NCBI RefSeq assembly: GCF_000746025.2
Contig: NZ_CP045798.1
Span: 2,032,501 to 2,096,500 of the forward strand
Direction: 5' to 3'
Length of the DNA stretch: 64,000 nucleotides
DNA from: Thermanaerosceptrum fracticalcis
Lineage (GTDB): Bacteria; Bacillota; Peptococcia; DRI-13
Shown: piece after piece, positions 26,164 through 35,221 of the stretch
Layout: each line of letters opens with the position of its first letter
Numbering within the stretch: the first letter of the stretch is position 1
Notes under the pieces: generated by a model
The model's database searches: none
The model's input: the letters and a program-made list of their open reading frames with translations, nothing else
What the model was told of the DNA's origin: nothing
Translations under genes and position numbers: made by a program

Positions 26164-26588
26164 CAGGAAGCTTCGAACCGAAAATAGTAGGTATCCTTTG
26201 CAACTGGTGTTCCTACGCGGGAGCTGATTTAGCGGGCACTTCCCGCCTCAAATATCCCGCCAATATTCACATTGTCCGGGTCATGTGTTCCGGACGGGTT
26301 GACCCTACCTTTGTGCTTAAAGCCTTCGAATTAGGCGCTGACGGCGTCCTGGTCAGCGGCTGCCGTCCCGGTGACTGCCATTATGTAGACGGAAATTACA
26401 AGACCATGCGCCGCACACCCCTTCTGGAAAACCTCCTAAGGCAGATGGGCGTAGAACCTGCTCGTTTCCGCCAGGTCTGGGTTTCCGCATCCCAAGGAGA
26501 AATTTTTGCCCGTATTGTAGAGGAAATGGTAAAAGATTTGAAGGAAATTGGACCTTACATGCGCCAAGGGGGTGAAGACCTTGCCTAA
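26160..26588 (+). CDS. mvhD: MvhD-like electron-transfer subunit linking hydrogenase and HdrA
   Basis: 142-residue [2Fe-2S] protein (MvhD/FrhD family). Conserved cysteines appear in LCNWCSYAGAD, MCSGRVDP and SGCRPGDCHY. It carries electrons from the hydrogenase small subunit to HdrA. It starts at the overlapping ATGA with hdrA and overlaps the next gene by several bases, so the three proteins should be made in stoichiometric amounts. Confidence 0.92.
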   Translation: MTGSFEPKIVGILCNWCSYAGADLAGTSRLKYPANIHIVRVMCSGRVDPTFVLKAFELGADGVLVSGCRPGDCHYVDGNYKTMRRTPLLENLLRQMGVEPARFRQVWVSASQGEIFARIVEEMVKDLKEIGPYMRQGGEDLA

Positions 26589-27546
26589 ACTGAACCTGGC
26601 AATTTACTGGGCCGCTGCCTGCGGAGGCTGTGACGTAGCCATCCTGGATCTGGATGAAAAAATTTTAAATGTGGCTGAGGCCGCAAATATCGTTCTTTGG
26701 CCCATCGCCATGGATTATAAATACCAGGACCTCTCCCTTCTTCCCAAAGATAGTATAGACGTATGCCTTTTTAACGGTGCCGTACGTAATTCTGAACAAA
26801 AGGAACTGGCCGAAATATTACGGGAACGCTCCCGGGTCATGGTTGCCTTCGGTTCCTGCGCATGTTTCGGCGGAATACCTGGTCTTGCAAATTTTTCCAA
26901 CAGGGAAGGCATACTGAAAAGAGTGTATAAAACCAGCCCAACCACTGTAAATCATGAAGGAATTCTTCCCCAGGCAGAAACTGCTGTACCCGAGGGTACC
27001 CTCACGCTTCCTGCCTTCATGAACAGGGTTTATACCTTAAACCAGGTAGTGGATGTGGATTACTACCTTCCCGGCTGTCCTCCTCCCCCAGACCTCATCT
27101 GGACAGCCGTGGAAGCTATCGTCAGCGGTAATCTCCCCCCCAAGGGGAGCGTAATAGCCGGAACAAAGTCTCTCTGCGATACTTGCCAAAGGGTAAAGGA
27201 ACAGAAAAACCTTAAAGGGTTTGTCCGGCCCCACGAAATCATCCCGGACCCGGAAAAATGCTTACTGGAACAAGGACTGGTCTGCTGTGGGCCAGCCACC
27301 CGGGACGGCTGCGGACACCGCTGTATAAAAGCCAACATGCCCTGCCGAGGCTGCTTCGGACCTACCGGCAATATCCACGACCAGGGAGCTAAACTGGTCA
27401 GTGCTTTAACTTCCATTCTGCAGGCCACTACTAAAGAAGAGGCCCGCCAGGCTGCCGAAACTATCGTTGATGCTGCCGGGACTTTTTACCGGTTTGGCTT
27501 ACCCGATGCTTTATTACAGCGTGTGAAGAGGAGGGAACAGGCATGA
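26581..27546 (+). CDS. mvhG: [NiFe] hydrogenase small subunit, group 3c (MvhG-like)
   Basis: 321-residue electron-transfer subunit with several [4Fe-4S] clusters. The proximal cluster site shows as AACGGCD near the N-terminus with FGSCACFGG and PGCPPPP. Later cysteines (CDTCQR, CCGPATRDGCGHRC, CRGCFG) supply the others. No Tat signal or membrane helix is present, as expected for a cytoplasmic group 3 enzyme. TTG 26581 is preferred, with AGGGGG 8-9 nt upstream; GTG 26572 would be too near that site. It overlaps the end of mvhD and the start of mvhA. Confidence 0.92.
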   Translation: MPKLNLAIYWAAACGGCDVAILDLDEKILNVAEAANIVLWPIAMDYKYQDLSLLPKDSIDVCLFNGAVRNSEQKELAEILRERSRVMVAFGSCACFGGIPGLANFSNREGILKRVYKTSPTTVNHEGILPQAETAVPEGTLTLPAFMNRVYTLNQVVDVDYYLPGCPPPPDLIWTAVEAIVSGNLPPKGSVIAGTKSLCDTCQRVKEQKNLKGFVRPHEIIPDPEKCLLEQGLVCCGPATRDGCGHRCIKANMPCRGCFGPTGNIHDQGAKLVSALTSILQATTKEEARQAAETIVDAAGTFYRFGLPDALLQRVKRREQA

Positions 27547-29000
27547 AACGTATCACCATCGACCCCATTACCAGGCTGGAAGGCCACGGTAAAATCGAAG
27601 TATTCTTAGATGATGCAGGAAACGTGGCCAAAGCCTACCTCCAGATTCCCGAATTGCGGGGCTTTGAAAAGTTTTGTGAAGGCCGGGCCGCCGAAGAAAT
27701 GCCCCGGATTGTACCCCGCATCTGCGGAGTCTGCCCTGAGGCCCACCACCTGGCTTCTGCCAAAGCTTTGGATAGTCTTTGGCAGGTAGACCCTCCACCT
27801 GCCGCCAAAAAACTAAGGGAACTTTTCTACTGTGCCCATTTTATCCATTCCCACATCGCCCACTTTTATGCCCTGGCCGCCCCGGACTTTGTGGTAGGTC
27901 CCGGTGCCGATAAATCCCAGCGCAACATCCTGGGGGTAGTGGCAAAAGTTGGCCTGGAAACAGGCACGCAAGTGATCAAACACCGTTCTTACGCCCAGAA
28001 GATCCAGGCTATGATTGGCGGCAAGGCCACTCATCCTGTATGCGGCCTGCCGGGGGGTATGAGTAAGCCCCTTTCTGAAGAAGAACGCAAGCACATTGAA
28101 GCCATGGCTATGTCCTGTGTGGACTTTGCAAAAGAATCCTTACAAATTTTTGAAGACGTAGTCCTCAAGAATAACGAGTACGTCAAACTTATCCTTAGTG
28201 AAATGTACCAGCTGGCCCCTTATTCCATGGGCCTGGTCGACGGGAATAACAGGGTAAACTTTTATGACGGCTTAGTAAGGGTTGTAGACCAAAAAGGCCA
28301 GGAAGTTGCTAAATTCGCAAGCCATCAATATCCTGATTTTATCGCCGAACATGTGGAAAGCTGGTCATATTTGAAATTTCCCTACTTGAAAAATCCAGGC
28401 TGGAAAGGTATTATGGAGGATGCAGAAAGCGGTATCCTCTGGGTCGGTCCCCTGGGTAGATTAAATGCCGCTGAAGGAATGGCCACCCCCATGGCCCAAA
28501 AAGCTTATGAGAAAATGTATGGCGCTTTGGGCGGTAAGCCCTCCCGCGCAACCCTGGCTTTCCACTGGGCCCGTCTGGTGGAACTGCTCTATGCCGCCGA
28601 ACGCATGCTGGAACTCTCCCAGGACCCGGAAATTACAAGTACGGACATCCGGCGCCTTCCCACGGCCATACCAAGAGAAGGTTTCGGCATCGTAGAGGCC
28701 CCCCGGGGAACCCTCTACCACCATTACCAGACAAACGAGCAGGGAATCCTGGAAAAAGTAAATATTGTCGTAGCTACCGCCCATAATTATGCTGCCATGA
28801 ACATCTCCGTAGATAAAGCAGCCAAGGGCCTGGTTAAAAACGGTGAGCTTAACCAGCAAGCCTTAAATATGATCGAAATGGCTTTCCGGGCCTATGACCC
28901 CTGTTTCGGCTGCGCCACCCACACCATGCCCGGCAGTCTCCCGGTAGATATCAAGATATATAACAGCCAGGGAGAACCCTGGATAAATTTGCCTTGGTAA
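27543..29000 (+). CDS. mvhA: [NiFe] hydrogenase large subunit, group 3c (MvhA-like)
   Basis: 485-residue catalytic subunit that oxidises H2. The NiFe ligands are present: L1 RICGVC with C61/C64 and L2 DPCFGC with C454/C457. All are cysteine, with no in-frame TGA selenocysteine. A 25-residue tail after H460 (TMPGSLP...) is the piece removed by the maturation protease, whose gene follows directly. ATG overlaps the mvhG stop. Together with MvhDG and HdrABC it would couple H2 oxidation to ferredoxin reduction, or run in reverse to make H2. Confidence 0.95.
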   Translation: MKRITIDPITRLEGHGKIEVFLDDAGNVAKAYLQIPELRGFEKFCEGRAAEEMPRIVPRICGVCPEAHHLASAKALDSLWQVDPPPAAKKLRELFYCAHFIHSHIAHFYALAAPDFVVGPGADKSQRNILGVVAKVGLETGTQVIKHRSYAQKIQAMIGGKATHPVCGLPGGMSKPLSEEERKHIEAMAMSCVDFAKESLQIFEDVVLKNNEYVKLILSEMYQLAPYSMGLVDGNNRVNFYDGLVRVVDQKGQEVAKFASHQYPDFIAEHVESWSYLKFPYLKNPGWKGIMEDAESGILWVGPLGRLNAAEGMATPMAQKAYEKMYGALGGKPSRATLAFHWARLVELLYAAERMLELSQDPEITSTDIRRLPTAIPREGFGIVEAPRGTLYHHYQTNEQGILEKVNIVVATAHNYAAMNISVDKAAKGLVKNGELNQQALNMIEMAFRAYDPCFGCATHTMPGSLPVDIKIYNSQGEPWINLPW

Positions 29001-29455
29001 AAGGAAACACTATTATTATAGGTCTGGGCAATCCCATTTTGAGCGATGATGGTGTGGGATGGGTCATTGCCCAAGAACTGGCAAAAACATTAAAGGATGA
29101 GTTCCAAGTAACCACGGCCTCTCTTGCCGGGTTTAATCTCCTGGACCTTCTGGCAGGCTATGAACGAACCTTTATAGTCGACGCCATTCAAACTAAGAAC
29201 GGGAAGGCCGGTGATATTTACCGTCTCACACCGGAAGATTTGCAGTTTTCCCGACGCCTGGCCTCGGTCCATGACATCAACCTGGTAACAGCCCTGGAGC
29301 TTGGTAAAACCTTAGGCCTATCGTTACCGAAAGAAATTGTAATTTACGCTATAGAAGCCCAGGATACCCTGACCTTCGCGGAAAAGCTCTCTCCCCCGGT
29401 GGAAGAAGCGGTACCCCGCGTAGTAAAGGCTATTCTGGAGGAACTTAAGCAATAA
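28994..29455 (+). CDS. Hydrogenase maturation endopeptidase (HyaD/HycI family)
   Basis: 153-residue protease that clips the large-subunit C-terminus after nickel insertion. Signatures: GLGNPILSDDGVG at the N-terminus with the nickel-sensing Asp, the VDAIQT strand, and HDINLVTAL with the conserved His. It starts at TTG overlapping the mvhA stop (TTGGTAA), with only a distant GGAGAA, so translation probably depends on coupling to mvhA. Confidence 0.9.
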   Translation: MVKGNTIIIGLGNPILSDDGVGWVIAQELAKTLKDEFQVTTASLAGFNLLDLLAGYERTFIVDAIQTKNGKAGDIYRLTPEDLQFSRRLASVHDINLVTALELGKTLGLSLPKEIVIYAIEAQDTLTFAEKLSPPVEEAVPRVVKAILEELKQ

Positions 29456-29626
29456 CACTTCCGATTTTCAATTTCCGACATTTTTAGTTGCCACCCGCTA
29501 CCGTTACCCGCTACCCGAAGATTAAATAACATTTTATTGATTCGGGTGTCGGGAGTCGGGAAGCGGGGGGCGTTTTTGTACTACCAACTACCAACTACCA
29601 ACTAACAACTACCAACTAACACGGGG
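29456..29626. repeat. Degenerate heptanucleotide-repeat element 3
   Basis: Lies between the protease gene and hypA. An arm of TACCCGC/TACCGTT units (29492-29520) faces an arm of TCGGGTG/TCGGGAG/TCGGGAA units (29540-29572). Then comes a near-perfect run of six heptamers, AACTACC or AACTAAC (29580-29622), directly before GGGGTGG and the hypA ATG. No gene is seen. Confidence 0.85.
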
Positions 29627-29632
29627 TGGAAC

Positions 29633-29995
29633 ATGCACGAACTAGCTCTGGCCCAACAGCTTCTGCAGGTGGTTGAGCAAACTGCCCGGGCCAACAGGTT
29701 AAAAAACGTGGTGGAAATAAAAATTGTGGTAGGAGAAATGATGGCCGTAGTACCGGAAGCCCTGGAGTTCTCCTTTCAGGTCATAAGTCAAAATACCGTA
29801 GCCCAGGGAGCTAAACTGGTAATAGAGGAACAGCAGGCCCTCAATGCGTGTCCCCAGTGCCAGGAAACTTACCCCTGGCTGGAGTACGGCTACCGCTGCC
29901 CGTCCTGTTCCCACCTGGGAGGTAAAATCATCCAGGGCCGGGACTTTTATATCGATTACATTGAAGGAGATGAGGCGAGCAGTGATAAAAGTTAA
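29633..29995 (+). CDS. hypA: Hydrogenase nickel chaperone HypA
   Basis: 120-residue metallochaperone. It begins MHE, whose His2 binds nickel, and has a zinc-binding loop CPQC...CPSC at about residues 73-92. It delivers Ni2+ to the hydrogenase large subunit together with HypB. The ribosome site GGGGTGG is adjacent to the repeat element. It overlaps hypB. Confidence 0.95.
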   Translation: MHELALAQQLLQVVEQTARANRLKNVVEIKIVVGEMMAVVPEALEFSFQVISQNTVAQGAKLVIEEQQALNACPQCQETYPWLEYGYRCPSCSHLGGKIIQGRDFYIDYIEGDEASSDKS

Positions 29996-30656
29996 ACTCG
30001 TTACCAACATTCTCAGGGCCAATGAGGATATGGCCTCCAGGAACAGGGAAATCTTCAGGGAAAAAGGCAGTAAAGTCGTCAACCTCATCAGTTCTCCCGG
30101 GGCAGGCAAAACCACCCTGCTGGAAACCACTATCCGCACCCTAAAGAATCACCTTACGATTGGCGTCATCGAAGGTGACCTCATGACCACCCGGGACGGG
30201 GAACGCATTGCTGCCCTGGAGGTGCCCGTAGTGCAAATCAATACCAGGGGCGGCTGTCACCTGGATGCTAACATGGTCCATAAAGCCCTGACTGAACTTC
30301 CTTCCGGAAAACTGGATCTTATTTTTATTGAAAATGTGGGAAACCTGGTCTGTCCTTCAGCTTTTGATCTGGGGGAAGATAAAAAAGTCGTTATTCTCTC
30401 TGTAACGGAAGGCAGTGACAAACCGGCCAAATATCCTACCACTTTTGAAGGAGCGGCAGCCTGTCTCCTTAATAAGATAGACCTGCTCCCTTACACAAAT
30501 TTTAATCTCCGGGAATTTTACGAGGACCTGAAAACCATCAAACCAGACCTGCCGGTTTTTGAAGTAAGTGCCCTAACTGGTCAGGGTATGGAAGCCTGGT
30601 ATGGATGGTTAACGACTATCGATGTGACAGGAGAACCGTCCCCATGTCGCACATAA
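29982..30656 (+). CDS. hypB: Hydrogenase nickel-insertion GTPase HypB
   Basis: 224-residue GTPase of the SIMIBI class. P-loop SSPGAGKT is at 37-44, followed by EGDLMTTRD, the metal-site NTRGGCHLDANMV, and the G4 motif NKIDLLPY. No histidine-rich N-terminal nickel-storage tract is present. GTG 29982 (giving MIKVKL) is preferred over ATG 29970, because the AAGGAG at 29964-29969 touches that ATG; the typical HypB start also matches. It overlaps hypA by 14 bp. Confidence 0.92.
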   Translation: MIKVKLVTNILRANEDMASRNREIFREKGSKVVNLISSPGAGKTTLLETTIRTLKNHLTIGVIEGDLMTTRDGERIAALEVPVVQINTRGGCHLDANMVHKALTELPSGKLDLIFIENVGNLVCPSAFDLGEDKKVVILSVTEGSDKPAKYPTTFEGAAACLLNKIDLLPYTNFNLREFYEDLKTIKPDLPVFEVSALTGQGMEAWYGWLTTIDVTGEPSPCRT

Positions 30657-32887
30657 TGGCCCAGAAAATTAAAGTATGCGGGGTGATACAAGGGGTGGGC
30701 TTTCGCCCCTTTGTCCATAGATTGGCCGAAAGACACGGGCTGAGGGGCTGGGTTCGTAACGAAGGTTCCCACGTGGAGATCTGGGTGGAAGGAACTAACG
30801 AACAAATCCAAGCCTTCGTCCGTGGACTCCACGAAAAACACCCTCCGGCAGCACAAATTAAAGAAACATACACCGAGGTTTATCCTGTCCGGGGTTACAG
30901 TGATTTTGTCATTCAGGAAAGTAAAGAGGCTTCGGGTGATATCTTTATTTCCCCCGACCTGGCCCTCTGTCCTGAGTGTTTACAGGAATTCCGCAGCCAC
31001 CGGGACAGACGTTTCCGCTATCCCTTCATCAACTGTACCAACTGCGGCCCCCGCTACACCATCATCCGGCAGGTCCCCTATGACCGCGGCAACACGACCA
31101 TGGCGGAATTCACCATGTGCCAGGAATGCAGTGAAGAGTATCACGACATAAAGAGCAGGAGATATCATGCCCAGCCCAATGCCTGTCCCCAGTGTGGTCC
31201 CACTCTTTCCCTTGTGGATGCTAAAGGTTGTATCTGCCGGGAGGATTTCAGCCACCTTCTCGCCAAGGGCTTTATCCTCGCTGTGAAAGGACTGGGTGGA
31301 TTCCATCTCGTCTGCGATGCCAGAAATCCAGAGGCCGTTAACACTTTACGCCAGAGAAAAGGCCGTGAAGCCAAACCCTTTGCTCTAATGGCCAAGGACC
31401 TGGATGTGATAAAAAAATACGCCTATATAAGCAAGGAAGAAGAAGAACTGTTGCAAAGCCCCCAAGCCCCCATAGTTCTCTTAGAACAAATCTTACCTTC
31501 TTCTCTTCCCCCCTCCCTAAACCCCGGTCTTAAAACTTTAGGGATGATGCTTCCTTATACACCCCTTCACCATCTCTTATTTACTGGGAACCTGGATATC
31601 CTGGTGATGACCAGCGCCAACCTTTCCCATGAACCCATTGTCTATACCAACGAGGAGGCTTTGCAGAGACTAAAAAGTATAGCCGATTACTTTCTCCTCC
31701 ATAATCGTCCCATTTATCATCGCTGTGATGACTCCATCACCGCAGTGGTTAAAAAACATACCCAAATCTCCCGGCGGGCCAGGGGTTATGTCCCTCTTCC
31801 CGTAAAAATCACCCCTTTAAAAAGAAGAGTCCTGGCTTTAGGGGGGGACCTGAAAAACACTTTCTGCCTGGCAGCGGGCGACAAAGCATTCTTAAGCCAG
31901 CATATGGGAGATATGGATAATCTAGAGGCCCAGCTGGAATTCCGAAAAACCCTTTCTCACCTGCAGTCTTATTTTAATATTGCCCCGGAAATAGTAGCCC
32001 ATGACTTACATCCCGGTTACACTACTACCCAGTTGGCCCAAAGCCTCAACCTGCCTTTAGTGGGCGTGCAGCACCATGAGGCCCATTTAGCCAGTTGCCT
32101 GGTGGATAACAATTACACAGGTGAAGTATTAGGTCTGGTGTGTGACGGCACAGGTTATGGTTCTGACAGCAACCTCTGGGGCTTTGAGTTCTTCCGGGGA
32201 ACCATCGACTGCTTCCAGCGCCTGGCCCATCTCGCTTATGTCCCCCTCATCGGCGGTGATAAAACGGTAGAGCGCCCGGATAGAATGGCCCTGCTTTTTC
32301 TTCTTCATGAATGGGGCCAGGAAGGCGCAAAGTGGGCAGAAAAACTGCTGGGCTTTGCCCCTTCTGAAATAGCTTTATACCAGCGTATCCTCCAGAACTC
32401 CCGGGACATCCCTCTCACCTCCAGCTGCGGCCGTCTCTTTGATGCCGTCTCGGCTTTAACGGGAGTCTGCAGGAGAAACAGCTATGAAGGGCAGGCGGCC
32501 ATGGAACTGGAAAGCCTGTGTATTCCCGGCGTTAAAGAAACCTATTCCTTTGCTGTGCGGCAAGAAGGCGGGATAGAAACTCTTTCTCTCCGGGAAATGT
32601 GGCCGGAACTCATTGCAGACATCTGCAAGAAACGTGATACAGGCTTTATTGCCGCCAAGTTCCATCGTACCCTGCAAGAAATGATAACCCATACTTTCCT
32701 TCTCTTACGGGAAGAAACAAACATCACTACCGTGGCCTTGAGTGGTGGCGTCATGCAAAACAAAGTCCTGCTCAGCGGTCTCCTTACTGAATTGGAAAGA
32801 AAAGATTTTGAGATTCTCATACACCGCCAGGTTCCCCCCAATGACGGGGGAATAAGCCTGGGTCAAGCAGTCATAGCAGGGAGGTAA
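30644..32887 (+). CDS. hypF: Carbamoyltransferase HypF
   Basis: 747-residue multidomain enzyme supplying the cyanide ligands of the NiFe site from carbamoyl phosphate. In order: an N-terminal acylphosphatase domain (VQGVGFRPF-like IQGVGFRPFVHRLAE), two zinc fingers (CPECLQEF..., CNTCGPR-like CTNCGPRYT, CQECSEEY, CPQCGP), a YrdC domain (KGLGGFHLVCDA, KPFALMAKD) and a Kae1-like domain (GVQHHEAHLASC, GLVCDGTGYG, SGGVMQN). ATG 30644 has GGAGAA 9 nt upstream and overlaps the hypB end. Length is normal. Confidence 0.95.
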   Translation: MSHIMAQKIKVCGVIQGVGFRPFVHRLAERHGLRGWVRNEGSHVEIWVEGTNEQIQAFVRGLHEKHPPAAQIKETYTEVYPVRGYSDFVIQESKEASGDIFISPDLALCPECLQEFRSHRDRRFRYPFINCTNCGPRYTIIRQVPYDRGNTTMAEFTMCQECSEEYHDIKSRRYHAQPNACPQCGPTLSLVDAKGCICREDFSHLLAKGFILAVKGLGGFHLVCDARNPEAVNTLRQRKGREAKPFALMAKDLDVIKKYAYISKEEEELLQSPQAPIVLLEQILPSSLPPSLNPGLKTLGMMLPYTPLHHLLFTGNLDILVMTSANLSHEPIVYTNEEALQRLKSIADYFLLHNRPIYHRCDDSITAVVKKHTQISRRARGYVPLPVKITPLKRRVLALGGDLKNTFCLAAGDKAFLSQHMGDMDNLEAQLEFRKTLSHLQSYFNIAPEIVAHDLHPGYTTTQLAQSLNLPLVGVQHHEAHLASCLVDNNYTGEVLGLVCDGTGYGSDSNLWGFEFFRGTIDCFQRLAHLAYVPLIGGDKTVERPDRMALLFLLHEWGQEGAKWAEKLLGFAPSEIALYQRILQNSRDIPLTSSCGRLFDAVSALTGVCRRNSYEGQAAMELESLCIPGVKETYSFAVRQEGGIETLSLREMWPELIADICKKRDTGFIAAKFHRTLQEMITHTFLLLREETNITTVALSGGVMQNKVLLSGLLTELERKDFEILIHRQVPPNDGGISLGQAVIAGR

Positions 32888-32891
32888 CAGC

Positions 32892-33119
32892 ATGTGTGTA
32901 GCCGTTCCGGCCAAGATTCTCTCTATTAACGGAGAGGAAGCCTTAGTTGACTTGCAGGGAAACCAGCTTACGATCTGTATAACCCTGGTCCCCCAGGCCA
33001 AGATAGGTGATTATGTCCTGATCCATGCAGGTTTTGCTATTCATACCATCGACAGGGAAGAGGCCTTGGAGACCCTGGCCCTCTGGGAGGAGTTGAACAA
33101 ATTTGCCCGGGAAAGTTAA
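32892..33119 (+). CDS. hypC: Hydrogenase assembly chaperone HypC
   Basis: 75-residue chaperone. It begins MCVAVPAK; Cys2 binds the Fe(CN)2CO unit during transfer from HypD to the large subunit. IGDYVLIHAGFAI is the conserved OB-fold ending. GGGAGG lies 7 nt before the ATG. It overlaps hypD at its 3' end. Confidence 0.95.
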   Translation: MCVAVPAKILSINGEEALVDLQGNQLTICITLVPQAKIGDYVLIHAGFAIHTIDREEALETLALWEELNKFARES

Positions 33120-34167
33120 GACTATAGGAGACCTGATCAGAGGAATCAAGGAAAAAGCCAGACCCCTTCGTTTCATGGAAGTGTGCGGTACTCATACTAT
33201 GGCCATTGCCAAATATGGTTTGCGTCAGTTACTTCCAGCGGAAATAGAATTGCTATCGGGTCCCGGGTGCCCCGTCTGCGTTACGTCCCAGAGCGACATT
33301 GACCTGGCCCTGGAACTGGCTGGCCGGCCTGGGGTCACCCTTTTCACCTTCGGCGATATGCTCCGGGTTCCCGGAGCTTCGGGAAGCCTGGAAACCATTC
33401 GAGCCAGGGGAGCAAATGTGATTATTTGCTACTCTGCCTTGGAGTGTCTCCAATATGCCGTAAACCACCCCCAGGAAGAGATTGTGTTTTTGGGTGTAGG
33501 TTTTGAAACTACCGCTCCCACTGTGGCCGTGGCTATAGAACAGGCCCTGGCCCATAAGGTAAACAATTTTAGTGTTCTCTCCTTTCACAAAAGGGTTGTT
33601 CCTGCCCTCCAAGCTCTGGTTAGTGGGGGCAATACGGCTATTGACGGTTTTCTTCTCCCGGGTCATGTGAGCAGCATCCTGGGTCAGGAACCCTATGAAT
33701 TTTTAGCCCGGGAATACAATAAAGCCTGTGTCATCACAGGCTTTACCGCCGAAGATATTCTCCTTGGTATTCTAATGCTCCTTTCGCAGGTTGAGAATAA
33801 ATCTTACCGGGTGGAAATCCAGTATAAAAGAGGTGTTAATCCTGAAGGTAACCCCCAGGCCCTGGCTTATTTAGCTAAATATTTTACACCCGTGGAAACC
33901 ACCTGGCGGGGATTGGGCGCAATTCCCGAGAGCGGCCTCGGCCTTGCTGAAGCATACAAGGATTTTGATGCTTTCCGGCGCTTCTCTCTTCAACTTGGCC
34001 GCAAGGAAATCCCTACGGCCTGCAGCTGCGGGGAAATCCTAAAAGGCCTGAAAAAGCCTGTAGAATGTGTGCTCTTTGCCAAACAGTGTACACCCCTGGA
34101 ACCGGTAGGACCCTGTATGGTCTCTTCCGAAGGTTCCTGTGCCGCCAGCTTCTACTACGGGAGGTAA
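33103..34167 (+). CDS. hypD: Hydrogenase iron-cofactor scaffold HypD
   Basis: 354-residue [4Fe-4S] scaffold for Fe(CN)2CO assembly. Family motifs: MEVCGTHT near residue 24, GPGCPVCVT, LGVGFETTAPT, LPGHVSSILG, and a C-terminal cysteine set in TACSCGEILKG...CTPLEPVGPCMVSSEG. TTG 33103 inside the hypC end has GGAGGAG about 10 nt upstream. hypE starts 5 bp after its stop. Confidence 0.95.
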   Translation: MPGKVKTIGDLIRGIKEKARPLRFMEVCGTHTMAIAKYGLRQLLPAEIELLSGPGCPVCVTSQSDIDLALELAGRPGVTLFTFGDMLRVPGASGSLETIRARGANVIICYSALECLQYAVNHPQEEIVFLGVGFETTAPTVAVAIEQALAHKVNNFSVLSFHKRVVPALQALVSGGNTAIDGFLLPGHVSSILGQEPYEFLAREYNKACVITGFTAEDILLGILMLLSQVENKSYRVEIQYKRGVNPEGNPQALAYLAKYFTPVETTWRGLGAIPESGLGLAEAYKDFDAFRRFSLQLGRKEIPTACSCGEILKGLKKPVECVLFAKQCTPLEPVGPCMVSSEGSCAASFYYGR

Positions 34168-34172
34168 AAAAA

Positions 34173-35177
34173 ATGGATCAAGACTGTATTCTTATGTCCC
34201 ACGGAGCCGGGGGCTTAAAAACCTATCAACTGATTAAAGAAATATTCCATAAACACTTTGCTAACCCTATCCTTGCCCAGGAACTGGACGCCAGCCTCTT
34301 TCCCAGTGCCCCGGGTCGTTGGGCCATGACCACTGACAGCTTTGTGGTGAAACCCCTCTTTTTTCCCGGTGGGGATATTGGCAAGCTTTCAGTCTGTGGC
34401 ACTGTCAACGATCTGGCTGTATCAGGGGCAAAACCCCTGTACCTAACCAGTTCCTTCATCATGGAAGAAGGCTTTCCCCTTATAGACCTGGAAAAAATCG
34501 TGGCCAGTATGGCCCACACGGCACGGGAGGCAGGGATTCAGATCGTGGCCGGTGATACTAAAGTGGTGGAAAAGGGTTCCGGTGACGGGATTTTCATCAC
34601 CACCACGGGCTTAGGCCTCGTACCTGGGGAGATTGATTATTCTCCACAACACATGAGGCCCGGTGATAAAGTAATTATCTCCGGTCCCTTAGGTCAGCAT
34701 GGTCTTACCATCATGGCCGCCCGTGGCAGCCTTCCTGTCTCAACCTCCCTGGTCAGCGACTGTGCCTGCCTCCATGAACTGCTAAACCCCCTCCATTCCC
34801 CGGAGATTCGCTGTATGCGGGATCCCACTCGGGGCGGACTGGCCACTACGCTAAATGAATTAGCTTTACAAAGCGGGCTGGGGTTTCTTCTGGAGGAAGG
34901 CGCCATTCCCCGGGACCCTGCAGTAGAAGGTTTAGCTGACCTCCTGGGCCTGGACTCCCTCTACCTGGCCAATGAGGGAAAAGCCGTTGTGATTGCCTCT
35001 CCCCAGGCTGCCCCCCGGGTTCTGGCACAACTCCGCAATCACCCTTTAGGACGGCAGGCCTCCCTCATCGGTGAGGTCACCGGTGAGACTCCGGGGCAGG
35101 TCCTCTTACAGACAGATCTGGGTACGAAAAGAGTGCTGCGCATGCCTGCAGGGGAACTGTTGCCCAGGATATGCTAA
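34173..35177 (+). CDS. hypE: Carbamoyl dehydratase HypE
   Basis: 334-residue PurM-like ATPase that turns the thiocarbamate made by HypF into thiocyanate on its own C-terminal cysteine. The start MDQDCILMSHGAGG and the motifs GDTKVVEKG and RDPTRGGLATTLNELA are typical, and the required C-terminal PRIC ending is intact. ATG 34173 has GGGAGG 10 nt upstream. It is the last gene of the hydrogenase block. Confidence 0.95.
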   Translation: MDQDCILMSHGAGGLKTYQLIKEIFHKHFANPILAQELDASLFPSAPGRWAMTTDSFVVKPLFFPGGDIGKLSVCGTVNDLAVSGAKPLYLTSSFIMEEGFPLIDLEKIVASMAHTAREAGIQIVAGDTKVVEKGSGDGIFITTTGLGLVPGEIDYSPQHMRPGDKVIISGPLGQHGLTIMAARGSLPVSTSLVSDCACLHELLNPLHSPEIRCMRDPTRGGLATTLNELALQSGLGFLLEEGAIPRDPAVEGLADLLGLDSLYLANEGKAVVIASPQAAPRVLAQLRNHPLGRQASLIGEVTGETPGQVLLQTDLGTKRVLRMPAGELLPRIC

Positions 35178-35221
35178 GAAGGGATTTAGGCCATTAATAC
35201 GGTTATACAAACCCTACTAAC

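Noticed and set aside
27543-29000. Selenocysteine in the hydrogenase large subunit
   Set aside because: All four NiFe ligands are encoded by ordinary cysteine codons and there is no in-frame TGA before the natural stop.
29580-29622. Heptamer repeats as a CRISPR array
   Set aside because: Units are 7 nt, contiguous, degenerate and without spacers or cas genes.
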